A DNA stretch of 5,142 bases, from the NCBI GenBank assembly GCA_946482345.1, contig CAMLRJ010000296.1:1-5142 (forward strand). Direction: 5' to 3'. Under the pieces are notes generated by a model, which saw only the letters and a program-made list of their open reading frames with translations, did not search any database and was not told where the DNA came from. A program made the position numbers and the translations under genes. Within the stretch, counting starts at the first letter, position 1. Each line of letters opens with the position of its first letter. Source of the DNA: an uncultured Cellvibrio sp. Lineage in GTDB: Bacteria; Pseudomonadota; Gammaproteobacteria; Pseudomonadales; Cellvibrionaceae. This document shows, in pieces, positions 1 through 5,142 of the stretch.

Positions 1-1
1 C

Positions 2-550
2 AATCCAAATGATTGGTACATAACAGCGGCCAACAAAGGGAACTCACCGGCTTCTTTTTTCCTTGGAAAAAACTTGCTTAATGGCAATATGTGTGAGGTT
101 GATGGAACCAAAAGTACAAACTGGTTAATAAAGGCGTCGCAAAGTAATTTAAGCGAAGCTCAATATTTATTGGCAATTGAATCATTCAGTGGTGCGAGGA
201 TTGAAAAAAATGAAGACAAGGGTCTTTATTGGCTAAAACGCTCTGCAGAAAGTAGCGATGTTGCCAAGCTTCGATTAGCCTGGATTCTTTCCACTCACAA
301 TGATAAAAACTACAGGGATAATAGTTTGGCTACCGAATATTTTAATAAAGTTTCAAAGAAACATACTGATCGACAAACCTATTTCAGGACAGCCGCCGCA
401 ATAGCAGCCAATAATAATGATTTTAAACAAGCTGTAAAATGGCAGAAGAAGGCGATTGATGATGCGGAAGACTTGGAGTTACCGCTTGATACAGTAAATG
501 CACAATTAACCAGTTATCAAGCAGGAAAACCTTGGAATGAGGCTCCATGA
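2..550 (+). CDS. Sel1/TPR-like repeat protein, C-terminal part (5' end outside window)
   Basis: The frame is open from the left edge, so only the last 182 residues are seen and the true start lies upstream. The fragment shows degenerate Sel1-like helical repeats: DWYITAANKGNSPASFFLG near residues 4-22, WLIKASQSNLSEAQYLLA near 41-58, and YWLKRSAESSDVAKLRLAW near 76-94. A TPR-like helix pair follows at about 127-155 (FRTAAAIAANNNDFKQAVKWQKKA), and the tail ends in YQAGKPW. Sel1 and TPR repeats generally act as protein-binding scaffolds, and nothing here indicates an enzyme. A TTG at 74 is the first possible start inside the window, but the repeat pattern continues upstream of it, so it is not the start. 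The stop TGA (548-550) overlaps the ATG of the following glutaredoxin gene, so the two are probably co-transcribed and translationally coupled. Location and partner are unknown; an exported protein would fit its neighbour. The repeat-family call is fairly secure, the function is not known. Confidence 0.75.
   Translation, partial: NPNDWYITAANKGNSPASFFLGKNLLNGNMCEVDGTKSTNWLIKASQSNLSEAQYLLAIESFSGARIEKNEDKGLYWLKRSAESSDVAKLRLAWILSTHNDKNYRDNSLATEYFNKVSKKHTDRQTYFRTAAAIAANNNDFKQAVKWQKKAIDDAEDLELPLDTVNAQLTSYQAGKPWNEAP
539..542 (+). promoter_or_regulatory. Candidate Shine-Dalgarno site of the glutaredoxin gene
   Basis: GAGG lies inside the last codons of the upstream gene. It is 4 nt from the ATG at 547 and 7 nt from a second in-frame ATG at 550. 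The spacing slightly favours the second ATG, which would remove only one methionine. The ATGA overlap with the upstream stop makes translation by reinitiation likely. Confidence 0.4.
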
Positions 551-891
551 TGATAAAAATACGAAATCTGCTTATTGTTATATTTGTCGCGGGAATCGTG
601 TTTGCAATGGGAAAGCTTTCTCTCAAACCTGTAGAAGTCAGATCCACCAATATGCACAACAACGAAGTTGTGCTTTACGCAACAGACTGGTGCGGTTACT
701 GTCGAAAAGCCCGTGATTTTTTCAAAGAAAACAATATTACTTATACCGAATACGATATTGAAAAATCTGCCGAAGCCAAAAATAGCTACGACCAATTAAA
801 AGGAAGAGGAATTCCCCTGGTGGTTATTAATGGAAAAGTGATTGATGGGTATAACCCTGGTTTAATGAAAAAATTATTAGCAATTAAATGA
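547..891 (+). CDS. Glutaredoxin-fold thiol-disulfide protein with N-terminal signal or anchor
   Basis: This 114-residue protein has a short N-terminal hydrophobic segment (about residues 8-21) after a basic KIR start, then a glutaredoxin/thioredoxin-fold domain at about 40-112. Visible features are strand VVLYATDW, the redox motif C49-G-Y-C52, a helix RKARDFFKENN, strand TYTEYDIE, and GRGIPLVVINGKVIDGY with the family's cis-proline at P90. The glycine-containing GY pair after P90 corresponds to the glutathione-binding side of glutaredoxins. The hydrophobic stretch is short and ends in V-F-A (18-20), so it could be a signal peptide cleaved after A20 or an uncleaved anchor. Basic residues on both sides (K4, R6; K23, K27) leave the topology uncertain, but an envelope location is the likeliest reading. 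Its ATG overlaps the stop of the Sel1-like gene by 4 bp. Likely role: reduction or exchange of disulfides in an unidentified substrate, possibly linked to that neighbour. Family call is sure; substrate and compartment are inferred. Confidence 0.87.
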   Translation: MMIKIRNLLIVIFVAGIVFAMGKLSLKPVEVRSTNMHNNEVVLYATDWCGYCRKARDFFKENNITYTEYDIEKSAEAKNSYDQLKGRGIPLVVINGKVIDGYNPGLMKKLLAIK

Positions 892-899
892 ACATCACC

Positions 900-918
900 T
901 TCACCTAATAAAGGTGAA
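900..918. terminator. Weak bidirectional hairpin between convergent genes
   Basis: TTCACCT (900-906) and AGGTGAA (912-918) form a perfect 7-bp stem around the 5-nt loop AATAA. The hairpin starts 8 bp after the glutaredoxin stop and, on the other strand, lies 5 bp after the kinase stop, which suits a shared terminator. It has only three G-C pairs. The plus-strand tail (TAATTT) is weakly U-rich and the minus-strand tail is not, so termination may be inefficient or need Rho. A second copy of TCACCT at 895-900 and a TTCACC at 930-935, inside the kinase's last codons, allow alternative pairings. Confidence 0.45.
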
Positions 919-923
919 TAATT

Positions 924-2939
924 TCAACTTTCACCACTACACAAAATTCTACTCAAGGTACTCACCAATCGATTAATCTCCACCGGCTTTGTCAGGTAAT
1001 CAAAAAAGCCGGAGGTTTTTCCTTTTTCAATATCATATGGCATGGCATTGGCAGAAAGGCCTATGACGGGAATATCTTTTGTTGTTGGGTCGTTTTTTAA
1101 TACTTCCAACACTTGATAACCATCCATGCCCGGCAAGTTTATATCCAGAATAATGACGTCGAATTGTATGCTTCTGGCTTTGTAAACTCCCAGAAATGCT
1201 TCTTCGGCAATATCCAGATCCAGCAGCGGATATCGTAAAAAAATTTGTTGCATCAAGCGAATATTGCTGTGATTGTCTTCAATGTATAACACGCGATGTC
1301 GTTGCTGCAGAATTAACTGATCGGGATATATTTCATCAAAACGAGGCAACACTACACTTTTGTCTTTATTCCAATCATCAGCCAGCGGCAAATCAATCCA
1401 AAAAGATGAACCTATATTTTCCTGACTGATAAAACCCATAGTGCCTTCCATCATTTCCACCAATTGTTTGGTAATCACCAAGCCAACGCCCGAACCTTCA
1501 ATAGTGGAATTTTCTGCGCTGAGACGATTGAATGGCTGAAATACTTCTGACTGGCGCGCAAGTGGAATTCCCTGCCCTGTGTCTTTGACCTGAATGCGAA
1601 TTCGGTTGTGCTGTGGCTGATGCAAACTGAGTTCGACTTCACCACCCACATGATTATATTTAACGGCATTACTCATTAAGTTTAATAATGCTTGTTTAAT
1701 ACGAATGTGATCCGCCATTACATAATGTTGATCAAGATCCTGTAGATGGGTGTGTAATTTTATTGCACGTGCATCCGCTTGCGGTTGCATAAGAGTGAGG
1801 CATTCAGGAATGATGCGGGAAAGTAAAACAGGCTCAAGTGAAACTGTCATATTGCCGGATTCAATTTTTGCCAAATCCAGCACATCATTAATCAATTGTA
1901 ATAAATGCTCGCCTGCTTTTCTGATTTCACGCAAGCTACCCAACTGTTCTTCATTGAGATTACCATCGTAAGAAAAAAGTTGGGTGTATCCGAGAATAGC
2001 GTTAAGCGGTGTGCGCAATTCATGGCTCATGCTGGATAAAAATTGTGATTTTGCTTTGTTAGCCCGCTCAGCAACTTCTTTTGCCTGAATCACTTTTTCT
2101 TCTGCACGTTTTACTTCTGTAATATCCATATTACTGCCTGACATAACTTCCAAATTTCCATGATTATCAAAAATTGCTTTTCCTCTTGCCCTGACCCAAC
2201 GGATTTCTCCGTGAACATTCACCAGTCTGTACTCAACGTCGAAAGGTGCATGCGCAGTGATGTGATCGCTTAATGCATTATCAAACTTATGCAAGTCTTC
2301 CGGATAAATGTGCGTGCGCCACACTTTTAATTTGTCTTCACCATTTGTCACCACATCATCTATATCGCTGTACCCTAACAGTTCCCAACAGCGATGTGAA
2401 AAATGGAATCCGCCACGATTGGGATACCATTCCCAAATACCATCATTTGACGCTTGTACTATACGGATTTGTCTGGCTTCACTATCACGCAATGCCGATT
2501 CAACTTTTTTGATGTCCGTGATATCAAAATTAATTCCGGACATTATATAAGCGTGCCCGGATTCATCGCGCAAAGAATCAGCGCGAACTTGTGTCCAAAT
2601 ATATTCGCCCTGTTTCGTTCTTATGCGATAGGTGATGTCGAGTTGCTTGCCATCGCGCAGATGAACACGTGCTGCATTAATTGCATAATCACGATCATCC
2701 GGATGCATATAACTGATGACTTTATTTGCATCGCTGATATCAGTTAAATCTTCAGGGCCATAACCCAATCTTTCCCAAAAACCACCTGACCATTCGATAT
2801 GCTGTGTATCCAGATTCCATTCCCAAAAGCCATAACCAGTGCCATTAAAAATGCGCTGGAAACGTTTGATTGTAGATCGCAACAACTCTATGTCATCGCT
2901 TTCAACAATACTGCGACTGAAGATAATCGGGTCATACAT
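924..2939 (-). CDS. Hybrid sensor histidine kinase (PAS-PAS-HisKA-HATPase-REC), soluble
   Basis: This 671-residue protein has no transmembrane segment, so it should sense a cytoplasmic signal. Two PAS_3-type domains lie at about 28-146 and 157-277, each opening with a related aromatic block (GFWEWN...FWERLGY and GIWEWY...CWELLGY) and ending in a DIT motif, as if duplicated. A coiled linker (about 277-299) leads to HisKA with SHELRTP and phosphoacceptor H306. The ATPase domain has the N box with N424, G1 DTGQGI (453-458), an F box near 467-470 and G2 GSGVGL (482-487). The C-terminal receiver (about 548-668) has the acidic pair E554/D555, phosphoacceptor D599 in LDINLPGMDG, S629 and K651. The protein should autophosphorylate on H306 and pass phosphate to D599. 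It has neither an HPt nor a DNA-binding domain, so its output must be a separate protein not in this window. ATG 2939 starts MYDPII; the next in-frame Met is at residue 78, inside PAS1. The ribosome site is poor (AAGAA upstream). It follows secF in the same direction but is separated by a terminator. Confidence 0.95.
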   Translation of the reverse strand: MYDPIIFSRSIVESDDIELLRSTIKRFQRIFNGTGYGFWEWNLDTQHIEWSGGFWERLGYGPEDLTDISDANKVISYMHPDDRDYAINAARVHLRDGKQLDITYRIRTKQGEYIWTQVRADSLRDESGHAYIMSGINFDITDIKKVESALRDSEARQIRIVQASNDGIWEWYPNRGGFHFSHRCWELLGYSDIDDVVTNGEDKLKVWRTHIYPEDLHKFDNALSDHITAHAPFDVEYRLVNVHGEIRWVRARGKAIFDNHGNLEVMSGSNMDITEVKRAEEKVIQAKEVAERANKAKSQFLSSMSHELRTPLNAILGYTQLFSYDGNLNEEQLGSLREIRKAGEHLLQLINDVLDLAKIESGNMTVSLEPVLLSRIIPECLTLMQPQADARAIKLHTHLQDLDQHYVMADHIRIKQALLNLMSNAVKYNHVGGEVELSLHQPQHNRIRIQVKDTGQGIPLARQSEVFQPFNRLSAENSTIEGSGVGLVITKQLVEMMEGTMGFISQENIGSSFWIDLPLADDWNKDKSVVLPRFDEIYPDQLILQQRHRVLYIEDNHSNIRLMQQIFLRYPLLDLDIAEEAFLGVYKARSIQFDVIILDINLPGMDGYQVLEVLKNDPTTKDIPVIGLSANAMPYDIEKGKTSGFFDYLTKPVEINRLVSTLSRILCSGES

Positions 2940-2964
2940 AGTAGCAATTCTTATTTTGGTTTTT

Positions 2965-2997
2965 GGATTGGATCAGACGATAAACCAATCCGATTGG
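2965..2997. promoter_or_regulatory. Palindrome and extra half-site over the kinase promoter, possible operator
   Basis: CCAATC-C-GATTGG (2985-2997) is a perfect 6-bp inverted repeat with a 1-nt centre, lying wholly inside the 17-nt promoter spacer. A third half-site, GGATTGG (2965-2971), falls at the predicted transcription start and is an exact 7-bp inverted match to CCAATCC (2985-2991). The arrangement is typical of a dimeric repressor or regulator site, but it could instead be an RNA hairpin or chance. I do not recognise the binding protein. Confidence 0.4.
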
Positions 2998-3005
2998 CTT
3001 GTGAA
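2977..3005 (-). promoter_or_regulatory. Candidate sigma-70 promoter of the histidine kinase gene
   Basis: On the minus strand, TTCACA (3000-3005; 5 of 6 matches to TTGACA) and TATCGT (2977-2982; 4 of 6 matches to TATAAT) are separated by exactly 17 nt. Transcription would start near 2970, leaving a leader of about 30 nt before the ATG at 2939. It lies just past the secDF terminator, where an independent promoter is needed. The -10 is mediocre, which would suit a weak or activator-dependent promoter. The call rests on pattern matching only. Confidence 0.38.
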
Positions 3006-3030
3006 CTCCGGCAATAAATTTTACACCCAT

Positions 3031-3058
3031 AAAAACAAAACAGCGCCGATTGGCGCTG
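3031..3058 (-). terminator. Rho-independent terminator of the secDF operon
   Basis: Read on the minus strand, CAGCGCC, a 4-nt loop AATC and GGCGCTG form a 7-bp G+C-rich stem, followed at once by the T-rich tract TTTTGTTTTT (3040 down to 3031). It begins 21 bp after the secF stop codon. This is a textbook intrinsic terminator and separates the secDF transcript from the kinase gene downstream. Confidence 0.9.
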
Positions 3059-3079
3059 CTAAGAAATCAAATATTGCTA

Positions 3080-4237
3080 TCAAGGCATACTGTCAGCTTC
3101 AGAATTTTCCGGAAGCTTCGGCATAAGATCTTCTTTGGTGATTCCCAAGGCTGCTGTGATATTCGCACAAATATAAACAGACGAATAAGTACCCACAATT
3201 ATGCCAATAACCAATGCCAACGAAAAACCCTGTAATGTCTCACCTGCAATGAAATAAAGACAAATCAACACTATATAAACAGTCATGGACGTCATTATGG
3301 TTCGACCCAATGTTTGGGTGATTGAAATGTTGATCACTTCATGCGGATGCATTTTTCTCAACACCCTGAAATTTTCACGAATACGGTCGTAAATAACGAT
3401 AGTATCGTTAATCGAATAACCGATCAGCGCAAGAATTGCGGCCAATACAGTTAAATCAAAATCCCATTGAAAAATAGCAAAAATTCCCAGTGTGATCACA
3501 ACGTCGTGCACCAAACCAATAATGGCACCGACCGAAAATTTCCATTGGAACTGAACTGCAACATATAAAAATACCAAAGCAAACGCAGCGAGCATGCCAA
3601 GGCCACCCTGATCACGTAATTCATCACCAATTTGAGGGCCGACGAATTCACTGCTGAGCAATTTGATTTCGGAATCAGTTGCCTTTTCAATAGCATGAAT
3701 AAGCTGGGTCAAGTAAACCGTTTCGATTGGCTTTTCAACAATTACCAATAACTTTCCATCGCGCGTTTCATAGGCAACACGACCGTACTCACTCGAAAAA
3801 ACCGCCTTCTGTTGAAGAACTTCAGCGGTTGTATTACTGATAACCAACGCACTGGCGTAACCATCATGTGTACGCCCCGGCCTTTCTACCGCATCAAGCG
3901 TTATTTGCGGATTGATCGCTGTCAATTGGGCGATCAATTTTTCTTTGGCCTTTTCAATCATTTGATCCTGTGTACGAATCATAACTTCCTGATCAGAACC
4001 AAACAAAAGCACCACCGGGTTTTTGATATTTTCCTGAGCCAGCACAGATCGAACCTGATCAAGATCAGCTGTTTTGTTAAGCTGAATTTCTATCTGGGTT
4101 CCACCTGTAAAATCCAAACCAAAATTCAGACCTTTAACAGCCAACGCAACAACAGAAATAACCACAAACAAAATAGATATTGCAGAGGTGTAATGCCTTA
4201 CACCCATAAAATCAATAATTCGTAATTCCTTAGCCAT
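3080..4237 (-). CDS. secF: Protein translocase subunit SecF
   Basis: SecF works with SecD in the inner membrane, using proton-motive force to help release and pull preproteins from SecYEG into the periplasm. Six membrane segments are visible near residues 16-36, 212-230, 235-255, 262-283, 313-333 and 335-358. Family signatures are present: GLDFTGGT (40-47) after TM1, FVGPQIGDEL (198-207) before TM2, GYSINDTIVIYDRIRENF (273-290) in and after TM4, and TLGRT (309-313). D278 and R312 correspond to the proton-pathway residues D213 and R247 of E. coli SecF by my own alignment from memory. At 385 residues it is longer than the roughly 320 of E. coli. The excess, about 74 residues, lies in the first periplasmic domain (about 90-170); the rest aligns without gaps of note. 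The gene starts 12 bp after the secD stop, so the two are an operon, and a terminator follows. The start MAKELRIIDFMGVRHY fits the short cytoplasmic N-terminus of the family. Confidence 0.97.
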   Translation of the reverse strand: MAKELRIIDFMGVRHYTSAISILFVVISVVALAVKGLNFGLDFTGGTQIEIQLNKTADLDQVRSVLAQENIKNPVVLLFGSDQEVMIRTQDQMIEKAKEKLIAQLTAINPQITLDAVERPGRTHDGYASALVISNTTAEVLQQKAVFSSEYGRVAYETRDGKLLVIVEKPIETVYLTQLIHAIEKATDSEIKLLSSEFVGPQIGDELRDQGGLGMLAAFALVFLYVAVQFQWKFSVGAIIGLVHDVVITLGIFAIFQWDFDLTVLAAILALIGYSINDTIVIYDRIRENFRVLRKMHPHEVINISITQTLGRTIMTSMTVYIVLICLYFIAGETLQGFSLALVIGIIVGTYSSVYICANITAALGITKEDLMPKLPENSEADSMP

Positions 4238-4245
4238 GGTATTCG

Positions 4246-4251
4246 TCTCTT
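4246..4251 (-). promoter_or_regulatory. Ribosome binding site of secF overlapping the secD stop
   Basis: AAGAGA on the minus strand shares its first two bases with the TAA stop of secD and is 8 nt from the secF ATG at 4237. This supports that start and suggests ribosomes finishing secD help initiate secF. Confidence 0.55.
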
Positions 4252-5142
4252 AAATATGAATTTTTTGCAGATTTTTGCGGCTACCATAAACCAGATTGGC
4301 AAGCGCACGGCTACAAGTCACAGAGGTATAAAGCGTGGTCAATATTCCTACCATCAAGGTAATCGAAAAGCCTTTAATTGGCCCGGTGCCTATGATGAAA
4401 AGAATAATACCGATAATCAGGGTGGTCAGGTTTGCATCAAGAATTGTGATGTAGGCTCTTTCATAACCGGAATAAATTGCCTGTTGAGGAGATGCACCAT
4501 TTTTTAATTCTTCACGAATACGCGAATGAATCAACACGTTGGCATCAACCGCCATACCAATGGTCAATACAATTCCTGCGATACCAGGTAATGTTAATGT
4601 TGCACCGAAAATCGACAATATAGTCATCATCATTAACAAGTTGATTGCCAGTGCAATATTGGCAAACAAACCAAACACTTTGTAAGCACCCAGCATAAAC
4701 AACACAACCAAAAAGAACCCCCACAAGGTTGCATCAACACCTTTGGCAATATTTTCTGCTCCGAGTGATGGTCCTATTACCCGCTCTTCCACAAAATGCA
4801 TGGGAGCAGCCAATGCGCCAGCGCGTAACAACAACGCCAATTCAGCCGCTTCACGTTCATTCAAGCCGGTAATTTGGAAACTGGGACCGAAAGCTCCCTG
4901 AATGGTCGCTTCATTGATAACTTTCTTTTCAACATACTGGACATTTTTTTCAACATCTTCGCCCGCCGCATTTTTGACAATTTCTGTGCGGTTTTTATAT
5001 TCGATAAACAAAATACCCATAGGACGGCCGATATTTTTATTGGTGGTGAAATACATTTTGTCACCACCCTGTTTATCCAGATTGATATTAACTGCCGGAG
5101 TATTGTCCTGCGTCAATCCGACACGAGCACCACTGACTCTAT
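4250..5142 (-). CDS. secD: Protein translocase subunit SecD, C-terminal part (5' end outside window)
   Basis: The frame runs off the right edge, leaving the last 296 complete codons, roughly the C-terminal half of a SecD of typical length. The fragment begins in the periplasmic domain: PAVNINLDKQGGDKMYFTT, then NIGRPMGILFIEYKN, a KKVINEATIQ segment and FQITG. The conserved LLLRAGALAAP (about 103-113) and VEERVIGPSLG (about 117-127) lead into the membrane part, with five hydrophobic segments from about 134 to the C-terminus. PGIAGIVLTIGMAVDANVLI (about 185-204) carries D199, matching the essential proton-pathway aspartate D519 of E. coli SecD. Further matches are REELKNG, DANLTTLI and GTGPIKGF. 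It pairs with SecF immediately downstream to form the SecDF complex. A TTG at 5116 is not the start, because homology continues upstream (RVSGARVGL). In related bacteria yajC and tgt usually precede secD; they would lie off the right edge. Confidence 0.97.
   Translation of the reverse strand, partial: RVSGARVGLTQDNTPAVNINLDKQGGDKMYFTTNKNIGRPMGILFIEYKNRTEIVKNAAGEDVEKNVQYVEKKVINEATIQGAFGPSFQITGLNEREAAELALLLRAGALAAPMHFVEERVIGPSLGAENIAKGVDATLWGFFLVVLFMLGAYKVFGLFANIALAINLLMMMTILSIFGATLTLPGIAGIVLTIGMAVDANVLIHSRIREELKNGASPQQAIYSGYERAYITILDANLTTLIIGIILFIIGTGPIKGFSITLMVGILTTLYTSVTCSRALANLVYGSRKNLQKIHI

Noticed and set aside
74..550. A short protein starting at TTG 74 rather than a partial gene
   Set aside because: The frame is open to the window edge, and the upstream residues continue the Sel1-like repeat pattern, so the TTG is internal.
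2273..2747. Overlapping open frames on the plus strand inside the kinase gene, one with a hydrophobic, cysteine-rich C-terminal part
   Set aside because: They are antisense to the conserved PAS domains, overlap each other in different frames, and have no convincing ribosome site or domain.
2940..3079. A small RNA or riboswitch between secF and the kinase gene
   Set aside because: The only strong hairpin is the secDF terminator, and the predicted kinase leader of about 30 nt is too short for a riboswitch.
2839..3126. A small plus-strand protein of 95 codons spanning the kinase-secF gap
   Set aside because: It runs through the kinase 5' end, the promoter palindrome and the secDF terminator, all of which have better explanations, and it resembles no known family.
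3812..4225. A long open frame of 137 codons on the plus strand
   Set aside because: It lies antisense to secF, shows no recognisable domain or protein-like pattern, and secF is certain in the opposite frame.
4250..5116. A SecD starting at TTG 5116
   Set aside because: It would lack the N-terminal membrane segment and most of the periplasmic domain, and the frame continues to the window edge with SecD-like sequence.

Overview
The window looks like chromosomal DNA from a Gram-negative gammaproteobacterium. SecD and SecF align closely with the E. coli proteins as I remember them, and they are separate genes in the usual secD-secF order. Base composition leans to A+T by eye. A marine or soil relative of Cellvibrio is possible, but that is a guess. 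I see no tRNA, rRNA, CRISPR array, insertion sequence or prophage gene.

Layout, left to right. (1) Positions 1-891, plus strand: the 3' end of a Sel1/TPR-like repeat protein, overlapping by 4 bp (ATGA) a small glutaredoxin-fold protein with an N-terminal signal or anchor and a CGYC active site. (2) Positions 892-923: a short convergent gap holding a perfect 7-bp hairpin. (3) Positions 924-2939, minus strand: a soluble hybrid histidine kinase (PAS-PAS-HisKA-HATPase-REC) with every catalytic and phosphoacceptor residue intact. (4) Positions 2940-3079: a gap with a strong intrinsic terminator for the secDF operon and then a candidate promoter for the kinase. A perfect palindrome fills the spacer between its -35 and -10 elements, and a further half-site lies near the predicted transcription start. 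(5) Positions 3080-5142, minus strand: secF complete and the 3' part of secD, 12 bp apart.

SecD and SecF together form the membrane complex that uses proton-motive force to help pull preproteins out of SecYEG on the periplasmic side. The kinase lies downstream in the same direction, but the terminator and its own candidate promoter make it a separate unit. The Sel1/glutaredoxin pair is a third, convergent unit.

Most of the window is ordinary housekeeping and signalling sequence. The points most worth a second look are an extra block of about 70-75 residues in the periplasmic domain of SecF, the palindrome inside the kinase promoter, and the translationally coupled Sel1/exported-glutaredoxin pair. 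None of these is evidence of a wholly new system.
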